Positions 9,845 to 18,431 of a stretch of DNA of 64,000 nt are shown here, in pieces. Origin of the DNA: an uncultured Pelagibacteraceae bacterium (GTDB lineage: Bacteria; Pseudomonadota; Alphaproteobacteria; Pelagibacterales; Pelagibacteraceae); contig CACBMB010000003.1 of NCBI GenBank assembly GCA_902540275.1, positions 87,127-151,126 of the forward strand, given 5' to 3'. A program made the translations under genes and the position numbers. The notes under the pieces were generated by a model. The model was not told the origin of the DNA. It saw only the letters and a list, made by a program, of their open reading frames with translations, and made no database searches. Position 1 is the first letter of the stretch. Every line of letters begins with the position of its first letter.

Positions 9845-10387
9845 ATGGAATTTTTAAAAGAGTTTTATAATTCAATATCTATTTTAGATTTGATCTATCT
9901 AATTATTACAATTTTATCTCTGATAAAATGTTATCGTAAAGGATTTGTTTTGAGTGTTTTAGCAATGGCTAAATGGCTATTTGCTTATATCATAACTTTA
10001 ATTATATTTCCGAGAGCAAAACCGTATGTAAAAGATATAATTGATAACGAATATATTTTAGATGTTACCCTAGGTACATCAATTTTTATAATTGTAATTT
10101 TCTTAGTATTACTTATTAACAAAGGTATTAGCAAAGCAGTTAAGTATACTGGACTTGGAAGCTTAGACACTATCTTTGGACTCTTTTTTGGATTCGTGAG
10201 ATCGTATATTATTGCAGTGTGTATATTTTCTGGAATTCATATCGTTTATAATCAAGATAAATGGCCAATAAATCATAGTAAATCATACATCTTTCCATAT
10301 TTAAAAAAAGGTAGTAATTATTTATTAAAAGAATTTCCCGATGAAAAAAAGTATCAAGACTCTAAACAAAAAATTGAAGAACTTTAA
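9845..10387 (+). CDS. cvpA: CvpA family membrane protein
   Basis: A 180 aa protein with about four predicted membrane helices (around 14-28, 33-53, 72-92 and 112-130) and a polar, lysine-rich tail. It matches the CvpA/colicin V production family by topology and by the R-K-G-F and G-L-G-S-L-D-T-I-F-G-L-F-F-G segment. It lies just before purF, exactly as in E. coli. Its last 47 bases overlap the purF start, so the two are probably coupled. The biochemical function is not settled; roles in envelope stress and colicin secretion are reported for the family. Confidence 0.85.
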   Translation: MEFLKEFYNSISILDLIYLIITILSLIKCYRKGFVLSVLAMAKWLFAYIITLIIFPRAKPYVKDIIDNEYILDVTLGTSIFIIVIFLVLLINKGISKAVKYTGLGSLDTIFGLFFGFVRSYIIAVCIFSGIHIVYNQDKWPINHSKSYIFPYLKKGSNYLLKEFPDEKKYQDSKQKIEEL

Positions 10388-11822
10388 CCCAAAAATAAAA
10401 GAGGAGTGTGGTGTGTTCGGTATTAGCAATGCCGAAGATGCTTCAGCATTGACTGCTCTTGGGCTTCATGCTCTTCAACATCGAGGGCAAGAAGGATGTG
10501 GTATTGTCACATTTGATGGGAAACATTATTTTTCAGAAAAAAGATTTGGTCTTGTTGGTGATAATTTTAATAAAGAAAAAGTTTTAAAAAAATTAAAAGG
10601 AAATTATGCAATAGGCCATAATAGATATAGTACAACTGGTGAAAATACTTTAAGAAATATACAACCTTTTTTTGCAGATACTAATGCTGGAGGCATTGGT
10701 GTAGCTCACAATGGTAATCTCACTAATTCCATATCTTTGAGAAAAAAATTAGTTGATGAAGGAGCTATTTTTTATACAACTTCAGATACTGAAACTATTG
10801 TTCAATTAATTGCTAAATCAAAAAGAAAAAAAACAATTGATAAAATTATTGATGCTATTTTTCAGATTCAAGGAGGTTATGCTTTAGTTATGCTGACACA
10901 ATCATCTTTAATTGGAGTTAGAGATCCTTATGGAATAAGGCCTTTAGTAATAGGCAAGCTGAATAATAGTTATGTCCTTGCGTCGGAAACTTGTGCATTA
11001 GATATCATTGGAGCAAAATTTATTAGAGAAGTAGAAAATGGTGAAATTGTTTTGATCGAAAAAGATCAAATTAAAAGCGTTAAACCTTTTCCACCGAAAA
11101 AAATAAGACCTTGCGTTTTTGAATATATTTACTTTTCAAGACCGGATAGCATTTTAAATAACAAAAGTGCATATGAATATCGTAAAAATCTTGGTGTTGA
11201 GCTAGCAAAAGAAAATATTTTAGAGGCTGACATGGTTGTTCCTGTGCCAGATTCGGGAAATGCTGCAGCATTAGGTTTTGCTCAGCATCTCGGAATGAAA
11301 TTTGAATTAGGTCTTATTAGAAACCATTATGTTGGAAGAACTTTTATTGAACCAAGTCAGAAAATAAGAAGCTTAGGAGTGAAACTGAAATTAAATGCTA
11401 ATCAATCAGCTATAAATGGAAAGAAGATAATTCTGATTGATGACTCACTTGTTAGAGGAACTACTTCTCACAAAATAATTAAGATGTTATATGATGCAGG
11501 AGCTAAAGAAGTTCATGTAAGAATTGCTTGTCCAGAAATTAAGTTTCCAGATTTTTATGGTGTAGATACACCTACAAAAAAAGAGTTGCTAGCAGCAAAT
11601 AAAACTAATGAAGAAATTTGTCAATATATTGGAGCTAAATCACTTAACTTTTTATCTTTAGAGGGTTTATATAAAGCTATTGGATTTGATAAAAGAAACA
11701 ATATTTATCCACAACTAACTGATCATTACTTTACCGGTGATTATCCTGTTAAACCAATAGACGAACTTGGTGATAATAAAATTACTCAATTATCTTTATT
11801 GAGCACTGGATCAAATAATTAA
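10341..11822 (+). CDS. purF: Amidophosphoribosyltransferase
   Basis: First step of de novo purine synthesis: PRPP plus glutamine to phosphoribosylamine. The N-terminal nucleophile is Cys23 in E-E-C-G-V-F-G-I, so a 22-residue propeptide must be removed. H-R-G-Q-E-G follows at 47-52. The PRPP-binding loop I-D-D-S-L-V-R-G-T-T is at 366-375. Near the C terminus the segment H-Y-F-T-G-D-Y-P stands where Bacillus-type enzymes have a C-x-x-C of their [4Fe-4S] cluster, so this enzyme probably has no cluster. No other ATG lies between the chosen start and Cys23. Confidence 0.96.
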   Translation: MKKSIKTLNKKLKNFNPKIKEECGVFGISNAEDASALTALGLHALQHRGQEGCGIVTFDGKHYFSEKRFGLVGDNFNKEKVLKKLKGNYAIGHNRYSTTGENTLRNIQPFFADTNAGGIGVAHNGNLTNSISLRKKLVDEGAIFYTTSDTETIVQLIAKSKRKKTIDKIIDAIFQIQGGYALVMLTQSSLIGVRDPYGIRPLVIGKLNNSYVLASETCALDIIGAKFIREVENGEIVLIEKDQIKSVKPFPPKKIRPCVFEYIYFSRPDSILNNKSAYEYRKNLGVELAKENILEADMVVPVPDSGNAAALGFAQHLGMKFELGLIRNHYVGRTFIEPSQKIRSLGVKLKLNANQSAINGKKIILIDDSLVRGTTSHKIIKMLYDAGAKEVHVRIACPEIKFPDFYGVDTPTKKELLAANKTNEEICQYIGAKSLNFLSLEGLYKAIGFDKRNNIYPQLTDHYFTGDYPVKPIDELGDNKITQLSLLSTGSNN

Positions 11823-12380
11823 ATGAAAACTGTAAATTTTACTGCGATGAAAAATGGAACAAAAGATGAGTATTTATTATTAGATGAATATGAGAAAGAT
11901 TATATTAGAGGAACTGCAGATAGAATTTTGAAATTTATGAAAGGGCTTACTCAAACTCTAGAGGGATACAAAATTACTAGATTAGAACACTCACTTCAAA
12001 CAGCAACTAGAGCATATAATGATAATGCAGATGAGGAGATGGTGGTTGCTGCATTATTGCATGATATTGGAGATGAATTAGCACCATTAAATCATTCTGA
12101 ATATGCAGCAGCTGTTCTTAAACCATATGTGAGTGAAAAAACTCATTGGATAATTCAAAAACATGGTGAATTTCAAATGTATTACTATGCACATCATTTG
12201 GGTAAAAATAAAAATCAAAGAGATAAATACAAAGACCATAAATACTTTAAAGATGCAGTAAATTTTTGTGAAAAATGGGATCAAGCCTCTTTTGATCCAA
12301 ATTTTAAAAGTATGACTTTAGAGGATTTTGCTCCTATGGTTAAAAGAATATTTTCCAGAGAGCCGTATTCTTTACTTTAA
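11823..12380 (+). CDS. HD-domain protein of the PhnZ/MIOX-like diiron type
   Basis: A 185 aa protein starting directly after the purF stop. Candidate metal ligands follow the HD-oxygenase pattern: His56 (L-E-H-S-L-Q-T-A), His80-Asp81 (L-L-H-D-I-G-D), His91 (N-H-S-E-Y), His114 and Asp153 (K-W-D-Q). Spacing and size resemble PhnZ/TmpB-type mixed-valent diiron oxygenases, which cleave C-P bonds of hydroxyphosphonates, and myo-inositol oxygenase more than nucleotide phosphohydrolases. The substrate is unknown. No phosphonate gene is nearby, so a generic HD phosphohydrolase remains possible. Confidence 0.65.
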   Translation: MKTVNFTAMKNGTKDEYLLLDEYEKDYIRGTADRILKFMKGLTQTLEGYKITRLEHSLQTATRAYNDNADEEMVVAALLHDIGDELAPLNHSEYAAAVLKPYVSEKTHWIIQKHGEFQMYYYAHHLGKNKNQRDKYKDHKYFKDAVNFCEKWDQASFDPNFKSMTLEDFAPMVKRIFSREPYSLL

Positions 12381-12410
12381 TTTAATTAATAAACTATTAT
12401 TTAATATCAA

Positions 12411-13706
12411 ATGATTAATATAAAAGAAAAAATAATTGATTATTTTAACTCAGGTATAAAAGGTATTAAAGATTTTAAAATTGGTATTGAGCACGAAAAA
12501 TTTTTATTTAATAATGAAGATAATAAAAGAGTGGATTATCTTAAAATTAAAGAAATGTTTTCAGCTCTTTTAGAATTTGGCTGGAACCCAATTTTAGAAA
12601 ATAAAAATGTAATTGGACTTAACAAGGGTGGAAAAAATATTACTTTAGAACCTGGGAATCAAATTGAATTATCTGGTGATAAACTAAATCATATTCATGA
12701 AGCATGTGCAGAGTCATACGATTATCTGTTTGAATTAAAACAAGTAACCAAAAAACTTAACATTAGTATTGTAAGTGCTGGATTTGATCCAATATCAAAA
12801 TTAAATGAAATACCGAATAATCCCAAACAAAGATATAAAATTATGACTAAAGATATGCCTTTAGGTGGTGAATTAAGTTTGGATATGATGTATAGAACTT
12901 GTGGTACTCAATTAAATATTGATTATAACTCTGAAAAAGACTTTGAAAAAAAATTTAAAGTCATAAATTCAATTGTCCCTATTTCAATTGCTTTATTTGC
13001 AAATTCTTCAATTGTAGAAAAGAAAAAAAGTGGTTATTTATCATATCGTTCAAAAGTTTGGCAAAATACTTCTCGTGGAGGATTACCTAAAATATTTTTA
13101 GAAAATTTAAATTTCGAAAAATATGCAGACTTTGTTTTAAATTTTCCAATTTTATTTATTAAAGATAAAGAACAATATTTGTCTGGACATAAATATAAAT
13201 TTCTAGATTTTATGAATGGTAAGATTGACGAAATTAATAATCGTATACCAAATGAAAATGATTTATCCACTCACTTAAGTACAATTTTTACAGAAAATAG
13301 ACTAAAAAAATATATAGAACTAAGATCTATGGATACTTGTGGTTGGGACTGTTTATGTGCGGGTCCTGCATTCTATGTTGGAATATTATACGAAAATTTG
13401 GAAGAAGTTTATGAACTAATTTCAAAGTGGGAGAAAGATAAAATAATAAATGCATATCTTGAGGCTCCTCAAAAAGGTTTTAATACTCAACTAATGGGTA
13501 AAGACCTTCTGTATTGGGCATCCACTTTATTAAATCTATCTAGGAAAGGACTTGAAAAGAGAGATATCCTCAACAAAAGTGGAAAAAATGAAACTTTATT
13601 TTTAAATCATTTACAAAAAGTAATTGATAATAAAACTACAAATGCGGATCATATGATTAGTAAATTTTCTAAAAATGAAGATTTAACAGAATTGTATGAT
13701 AAATAG
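12411..13706 (+). CDS. gshA: Glutamate-cysteine ligase (plant/alphaproteobacterial type)
   Basis: Forms gamma-glutamylcysteine, the first step of glutathione synthesis. The 431 aa sequence has the GCS2-type landmarks: K-I-G-I-E-H-E-K-F, L-E-P-G-N-Q-I-E-L-S-G near residue 87, D-M-M-Y-R-T-C-G-T-Q and E-L-R-S-M-D. This is the class found in plants and alphaproteobacteria, distinct from E. coli GshA. The gene overlaps gshB by 11 bases, so both glutathione enzymes are coupled. Plant forms are redox regulated by a disulphide, which I cannot judge here. Confidence 0.9.
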   Translation: MINIKEKIIDYFNSGIKGIKDFKIGIEHEKFLFNNEDNKRVDYLKIKEMFSALLEFGWNPILENKNVIGLNKGGKNITLEPGNQIELSGDKLNHIHEACAESYDYLFELKQVTKKLNISIVSAGFDPISKLNEIPNNPKQRYKIMTKDMPLGGELSLDMMYRTCGTQLNIDYNSEKDFEKKFKVINSIVPISIALFANSSIVEKKKSGYLSYRSKVWQNTSRGGLPKIFLENLNFEKYADFVLNFPILFIKDKEQYLSGHKYKFLDFMNGKIDEINNRIPNENDLSTHLSTIFTENRLKKYIELRSMDTCGWDCLCAGPAFYVGILYENLEEVYELISKWEKDKIINAYLEAPQKGFNTQLMGKDLLYWASTLLNLSRKGLEKRDILNKSGKNETLFLNHLQKVIDNKTTNADHMISKFSKNEDLTELYDK

Positions 13707-14622
13707 ACTTATTGCTATCCAAGGAAACCATCCGTCCAAACTTAATCCTCAAACTGATACAAGTATTTTTTTAGCAAATGAAATTCAAAAAAAAAATTAT
13801 AGAATTTTTTATTACGAACCAAAGAATTTATCAATTATTAACTCAAAGGTTATTGCTAAAGGTTTTTTTATTAAATTTAATTATAATAAAAAAAAATTTT
13901 TTAGAATATTAAAAAAACAAAATCTTGAACTCACAAACTGTAAATTTATTCTAATAAGACAAGATCCTCCTTTTAATTTAGAATATATTTCAACAACTTA
14001 CATTTTAGAAACAATTAAAAATAAAGTAAAAATTATTAATGATCCAACTTCAATAAGAAATATTTCAGAAAAGCTTTATTCAGCTAAATACCAAAAATTC
14101 ATGCCAAAAACTATTTTTACCCAAAATATTGAGGAAATTAAAAAATTTATTAAAGTTAATAAGAAAGTTATCCTTAAACCAATTCATGGCTTTGGTGGGA
14201 ATGATATCCATTTATTATATAGATTTAATTCAAAATTAATTAAAAGTTTTATCAAAAAACACAATTTTATTATGTGTCAAAAATATTTATCTAAAGTTAG
14301 CAAGGGGGATAAAAGAGTATTCATTATTAATGGAAAAATTGTTGGCGCTATATCAAGAATTCCAAAAAAAGGCTCTTTTCTAACTAATTTGAGTAAAGGG
14401 GGTAAAGCGATAAATACAATGTTAACCTCATATGAAAAAAAGATATCAAATAAAATAGGAATTGATCTTAAAAAAGATAATATTTTTTTTGCTGGAATTG
14501 ATTTTATTGATCAAAAACTTAATGGTGATATCAATGTCACCTCTCCTACTGGATTAAAAACATTATATGATTTATCAAAAATTAATCTTGCAAAAACTTT
14601 TTGGAAAAAACTAAGAACATGA
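13696..14622 (+). CDS. gshB: Glutathione synthetase
   Basis: Adds glycine to gamma-glutamylcysteine with ATP. The 308 aa protein has an ATP-grasp architecture with R-Q-D-P-P-F-N in the N-terminal domain, N-D-P-T-S-I-R-N, and the ATP-binding K-P-I-H-G-F-G-G. Further on come I-D-F-I-D and a final N-V-T-S-P-T-G-L, the usual end of the active site in GshB. It is very lysine/isoleucine-rich, like its neighbours. It overlaps gshA upstream and shares an ATGA with the EamA transporter downstream. Confidence 0.9.
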   Translation: MINRLIAIQGNHPSKLNPQTDTSIFLANEIQKKNYRIFYYEPKNLSIINSKVIAKGFFIKFNYNKKKFFRILKKQNLELTNCKFILIRQDPPFNLEYISTTYILETIKNKVKIINDPTSIRNISEKLYSAKYQKFMPKTIFTQNIEEIKKFIKVNKKVILKPIHGFGGNDIHLLYRFNSKLIKSFIKKHNFIMCQKYLSKVSKGDKRVFIINGKIVGAISRIPKKGSFLTNLSKGGKAINTMLTSYEKKISNKIGIDLKKDNIFFAGIDFIDQKLNGDINVTSPTGLKTLYDLSKINLAKTFWKKLRT

Positions 14623-15479
14623 AAAATTTAACAGATCAACAAAAAGGTTCGTTAATGGCTTTTATAGCCGTAATGTTCATTACACCAGACTCTTTATTTA
14701 TAAGACTATCAAATGTTGATACTTGGGGATTAGTTTTTTATAGAGGCATAATTCCTTTTTTTACAGTTTTTTTAGGAATGTTAATAATTTATAAATTAAG
14801 TTTTTTTAAAACTCTTTTTAATAGTGGATATCATGGGCTTATTTATGTTGGTACATTTAGTTTAACAAATATAACTTTTGTAGTTTCAATTCAAAATACT
14901 AATGTGGCTAATACCCTTGTTATGATTGCTACTGCTCCAATGTTATCTGCTATTCTTGGTGCAATTTTTTTAAAAGAGCCACCAGACAAAAAAACATGGA
15001 TATCAATAATTGTAACATTCTTGGCTGTTCTATATATTTTTTTTGATTCTTTAAAATTGGGAAATTTTTTTGGAGATATTTTAGGTTTTGTAACAGCTGT
15101 AGGTTTGGCTGTAGGAGCTGTTATTATCAGGTCTGCTAAATCGAAAAATTTAGTACCAGCTGCGGTTGTTGGTAAACTTTTTGTTGCTAGCTTCGCTTTA
15201 TTTTTTATTGAAAGCTTTGCTCTTATTAAAAATGATATTTTTATAGTACCGTTAATGTGTATCCTTTGTGTTGCTATTCCTTTTGTATTGGTAACTATTG
15301 CCCCAAGATTTATACCTGCTGCAGAAGTCAACTTATTTTTCTTACTAGAAACCATTATTGGTCCAATTTGGGTATGGTACATTATTAAAGAGCAACCAAG
15401 TATAGAAACACTTCAAGGTGGTTTTGTCATAATTGCAACTATTGCAATCCATTCATTTTTGAAGCTTAAAAAGACCTAA
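14619..15479 (+). CDS. EamA/DMT-superfamily transporter
   Basis: A 286 aa, ten-helix drug/metabolite transporter with two EamA repeats; the second half ends with the E-x-x-x-x-P-I-W-V-W segment usual in this family. I chose the ATG at 14619, which shares ATGA with the gshB stop, over the in-frame TTG at 14601. The coupling with gshA-gshB suggests transport of a thiol, amino acid or glutathione-related compound, but substrates of EamA proteins cannot be read from sequence. It is the first of three EamA proteins in this window. Confidence 0.85.
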   Translation: MKNLTDQQKGSLMAFIAVMFITPDSLFIRLSNVDTWGLVFYRGIIPFFTVFLGMLIIYKLSFFKTLFNSGYHGLIYVGTFSLTNITFVVSIQNTNVANTLVMIATAPMLSAILGAIFLKEPPDKKTWISIIVTFLAVLYIFFDSLKLGNFFGDILGFVTAVGLAVGAVIIRSAKSKNLVPAAVVGKLFVASFALFFIESFALIKNDIFIVPLMCILCVAIPFVLVTIAPRFIPAAEVNLFFLLETIIGPIWVWYIIKEQPSIETLQGGFVIIATIAIHSFLKLKKT

Positions 15480-15535
15480 GCTTGTCACAATTAAGTCTTG
15501 ATTTAATAATACATCGCGAATAATTACGTCGATTT

Positions 15536-16873
15536 ATGAATAAAGTTTTAAAAAATTCTTGGGCATTATTTTTGGGAATGGGCTTCATAATGATGGCCTA
15601 CGGTTTTCAAGGATCACTTCTTGGAGTAAGAGCCGTTCAAGAGGAATTTAGCCTAACTGCTACTGGTTTTATGATGTCTGGATATTTTGTTGGTTATTTT
15701 ATAGGTGCTGCAACAATACCAAATATTATATCAAGAGTTGGTCATATAAGGGTTTTTGCAGCTTTCGCATCTTTAGCATCGTTAGTTATTTTGGTTCATT
15801 CTATATTAGTTAATCCTTTTGTCTGGTTTTTACTCAGAGTGTTAACAGGTATAAGTATGGTTTGTATTTATACTGTTGCTGAAAGTTGGTTAAATGACAG
15901 ATCAAGTAATAAAAATAGAGGAAGTGTACTTTCAGTTTACATGGTTATACTTTATGGATCTTTAGGGATAGGAATGTTTTTACTTAATTTTAGTAGCCCA
16001 AAAAATTTTCAACCTTTTATATTAGTTTCTGTGATCACTTCCGCAGCTTTAATTCCTATTCTTTTAACAAAAAAAAAGCCCCCTACTTTTAAAAGTATTA
16101 AAGCAATGAAACTAAAAGAACTTTACAACGCATCACCTTTTGGAATGGTAAGCTCACTTTTTTATGGAACAATACAATCTGCTTTGTTTACTTTATTAGC
16201 TGTTTATGCAACTTCAATGAATTTTACTATTTTAGAAATATCTATTGTAACATTCCTTTTAGCTGTTTCAGGAGCAATAGCACAATTTCCTATTGGAAAA
16301 ATATCTGACATGTATGACAGAAGAAAAGTAATTGTTGTCAGTACATTTGGTGCCGCAGCATTTGCAATCATTGCAATTTTTGTTTCAAGACAAATGTATT
16401 TGCCAGGAAGTTTAGCGACCAGTAAAACATGGTTTTATATTTTTTTTATTCTATTTTCATTTTGCAGCCTACCAATGTTTTCATTAATCTTAGCTCACAC
16501 TAATGACAATATATCAAAAGAAAAATTTGTTGCTGCAGGAGCGGGTCTTCAATTTGCTTTTGGGCTAGGTGCGATGAGTGGACCTTTTTTATGTTCGATT
16601 TTTATGGATTTGGTTGGATCAAATGGATTTTTTATATTTTTGTTTTTCTTTCATATGATTATTGGTATATTTGGAATTCATAGAATGAAAGTTAGAAAAT
16701 CAATTGATAACCCAGATTCACAGTTTGTCGCAATGCCTCAAACAATAACACCAGCTGGAATCGAGCTGAGTCCTAATACAGAGCACATTGAAGAACCTTA
16801 TTCTGAAAAAGTTAAAGAAATTTTAGAAAGAAAAGGTGTTAAATACAAAAAAGAAGATCAAAAACAAATTTAA
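15536..16873 (+). CDS. MFS transporter (YcaD/sugar-efflux-like)
   Basis: A 445 aa major facilitator protein with twelve predicted helices. The N terminus has G-F-I-M-M-A-Y-G-F-Q-G-S-L-L-G-V-R. The loop after helix 2 reads I-S-R-V-G-H-I-R-V-F. The central G-x-x-S-D-x-x-D-R-R-K MFS motif appears as G-K-I-S-D-M-Y-D-R-R-K. A hydrophilic C-terminal tail of about 50 residues follows the last helix. The arrangement is similar to the YcaD-like group. The substrate is unknown. A 56-base gap separates it from the preceding gene. Confidence 0.85.
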   Translation: MNKVLKNSWALFLGMGFIMMAYGFQGSLLGVRAVQEEFSLTATGFMMSGYFVGYFIGAATIPNIISRVGHIRVFAAFASLASLVILVHSILVNPFVWFLLRVLTGISMVCIYTVAESWLNDRSSNKNRGSVLSVYMVILYGSLGIGMFLLNFSSPKNFQPFILVSVITSAALIPILLTKKKPPTFKSIKAMKLKELYNASPFGMVSSLFYGTIQSALFTLLAVYATSMNFTILEISIVTFLLAVSGAIAQFPIGKISDMYDRRKVIVVSTFGAAAFAIIAIFVSRQMYLPGSLATSKTWFYIFFILFSFCSLPMFSLILAHTNDNISKEKFVAAGAGLQFAFGLGAMSGPFLCSIFMDLVGSNGFFIFLFFFHMIIGIFGIHRMKVRKSIDNPDSQFVAMPQTITPAGIELSPNTEHIEEPYSEKVKEILERKGVKYKKEDQKQI

Positions 16874-16912
16874 TTTAATATAATAATCACTTTCAGGTTG
16901 TACCCAATTTAA

Positions 16913-16938
16913 TCAATATAAATAAAGATTTATATTGA
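16913..16938. repeat. AT-rich perfect hairpin downstream of the MFS gene
   Basis: An 11-base inverted repeat (TCAATATAAAT at 16913-16923, ATTTATATTGA at 16928-16938) encloses a 4-base AAAG loop. It lies between the MFS gene and the coiled-coil gene. It has no GC-rich stem and no T-run, so it is at best a weak terminator or an mRNA 3'-end stabiliser. Confidence 0.5.
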
Positions 16939-16979
16939 ATAATTGTTATTTCTCTTGTGAAATAATTTTTTTAAAAAAA

Positions 16980-17711
16980 ATGGCTCTTAAAAAAAAAAAG
17001 AAATCAAAAGTAAAAAAAAAAACTGGTAGTTTTGCCAAGATAGCATCTTTAACTACTTCTTCAATAAGTAGTGCATTATCAAACTATAAAAAAAAGAAAG
17101 AACTTGATAAAATCAAAGAGATAAGATTGCAAAAACTAGAAGAAAGAAATCAGATTATCAAAGACAGAAAAGATTTAAAAACTTGGGAAGAAAGACTCAA
17201 TAAAGAAAGTAATAAAATTAAATTTAGCGATGATGAACTTAAGTTAAAAGAAAAAGAAATTAAGATAAAAGAAGAAAAGCTAAAAAATGAAAATGAAAGA
17301 TTAATAAAAAAAGATGAAGATTTAATTCAAATAGCAAAAGAGTTAAGAGATAAAGAAAAAACCTTAAAATTAAGAGAAGAAGAGCAAAATAGAAAAGATA
17401 TAGATTTAAAAGTAAGAGAAGAAGAACAAAAACAAAAAGAATTAAAAGAGCAAAGAAGAAAGAATAGAGAATTGAAAGTAATTAAAGAAGAAGAAAATAA
17501 AAAAAGAGAGCTCGAATATATTAAGATTAAAGAATGGGAAGAAAAGTTTGATAGAGACCAAAAACTTAGAGAACAAGAAGAAATAAGAAGAGAACAAAGA
17601 TTAATGCAAAAGGAATTAGAAAAAAGAGCTAAATTTGAAACAATTGAAAATGATAAAGAAAATCCGAGAGGATTAGAAAAATTTGATATAGATAAATCAA
17701 AAGAAAATTAA
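16980..17711 (+). CDS. Highly charged coiled-coil protein of unknown function
   Basis: I do not recognise this gene. The 243 aa product starts with a lysine-rich patch (M-A-L-K-K-K-K-K-S), then a short serine/threonine-rich stretch (around 20-35). From about residue 40 to the end it is one long charged helix rich in K, E, R and L, with internally repeated L-K-L-R-E-E-E-Q / L-K-V-R-E-E-E-Q units around 130-165. There are no membrane helices and no cysteines. The ATG at 16980 is preferred over an in-frame TTG at 16935, whose extra residues look unrelated. A structural or DNA/membrane-organising role is possible but unproven. Confidence 0.65.
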   Translation: MALKKKKKSKVKKKTGSFAKIASLTTSSISSALSNYKKKKELDKIKEIRLQKLEERNQIIKDRKDLKTWEERLNKESNKIKFSDDELKLKEKEIKIKEEKLKNENERLIKKDEDLIQIAKELRDKEKTLKLREEEQNRKDIDLKVREEEQKQKELKEQRRKNRELKVIKEEENKKRELEYIKIKEWEEKFDRDQKLREQEEIRREQRLMQKELEKRAKFETIENDKENPRGLEKFDIDKSKEN

Positions 17712-17713
17712 AA

Positions 17714-18160
17714 TTATTTCAAAATTTTTATCTCATCTCCGTTATGTATAATTGACGATGACAAAATCTGGCATCTTAAACCACCTTTTTTTAAAAACTC
17801 TTTAATAATATTATCTTGATTTAACATTTCAGAAAGATGTTTGCATGGTCTACATAAATCAATTCCTTCAACTTTTACATTTCCAATTTGAAATTTTTTA
17901 CCAACAAGATTATTAAGTTTTATTCCTTTTGTAATTATGTTGCGCCTAAAATCTAGGTAAGAAATATTTAATCCGAATTTTGTATTATAATTATCAATAT
18001 TTTCAGACTCTATTAAAGATAATTGACAGAATGGATCATTGTAATTATCAAAATGCCTATCCCCAATTATACCTTTGTTTGCTAAAACTTCTATTGACTC
18101 AACTTCTTCAATTTTTTGATTATTACTTTTTGTAATTCCTAGTTTAAAAACTTTAGACAT
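17714..18160 (-). CDS. MOSC-domain protein
   Basis: A 148 aa stand-alone MOSC domain. N-terminal G-I-I-G-D-R-H is the typical first motif, and the conserved cysteine region reads D-L-C-R-P-C-K-H-L (C103, C106). MOSC domains bind sulphurated molybdenum cofactor or carry activated sulphur. Stand-alone forms include YiiM-type reductases. Molybdenum cofactor genes and a Mo-dependent formate dehydrogenase lie a few kilobases downstream, so a role with Mo enzymes is plausible. It converges with the coiled-coil gene at 2 bases. Confidence 0.85.
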   Translation of the reverse strand: MSKVFKLGITKSNNQKIEEVESIEVLANKGIIGDRHFDNYNDPFCQLSLIESENIDNYNTKFGLNISYLDFRRNIITKGIKLNNLVGKKFQIGNVKVEGIDLCRPCKHLSEMLNQDNIIKEFLKKGGLRCQILSSSIIHNGDEIKILK

Positions 18161-18200
18161 AATTTACTTTTAAAAATAACACTATAATATCTCTTTATAA

Positions 18201-18428
18201 ATGAATAAAGAAAATGCTATTAAACTTTGGAAAATAATTCAAAATGCAGGTGATTATCTACAAGGACAATTACCTGATCATCCTAATCACCCTAAAGGAA
18301 GAAATCCTTATGCACATATTGCAATATGTGTAAAAAATAAATTTAAAGCAAGCTACAAAGATATACCAGATGAAAAATTTCAAGAAGTAATAAAATTTAT
18401 TGAATTTTTAAAAAAAAATCCAAGTTAA
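18201..18428 (+). CDS. Small protein resembling the C-terminal domain of phage antirepressor-type proteins
   Basis: A 75 aa protein. The second half (H-I-A-I-C-V-K-N-K-F followed by S-Y-K-D-I-P-D-E-K-F-Q-E-V and a final helix) resembles the C-terminal domain found in ORF6N/P22AR-type phage antirepressors, where a short helix precedes a Y-K-D-I-P turn. The first half has an N-H-P-K-G-R-N-P loop. There are no other phage genes here, so it looks like a domesticated or stand-alone version. A TATAAT sits at 18183-18188, very close to the ATG. Function unknown; the family link is by eye only. Confidence 0.6.
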   Translation: MNKENAIKLWKIIQNAGDYLQGQLPDHPNHPKGRNPYAHIAICVKNKFKASYKDIPDEKFQEVIKFIEFLKKNPS

Positions 18429-18431
18429 AAT

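Noticed and set aside
14891..15382. 163-codon minus-strand frame inside the EamA gene
   Set aside because: Antisense shadow of a clear membrane transporter; AT-rich codon use gives long chance frames.
16874..16979. Upstream extension of the coiled-coil gene from a TTG at 16935
   Set aside because: The extra 15 residues include Cys and aromatic residues unlike the rest; the ATG at 16980 is more likely.
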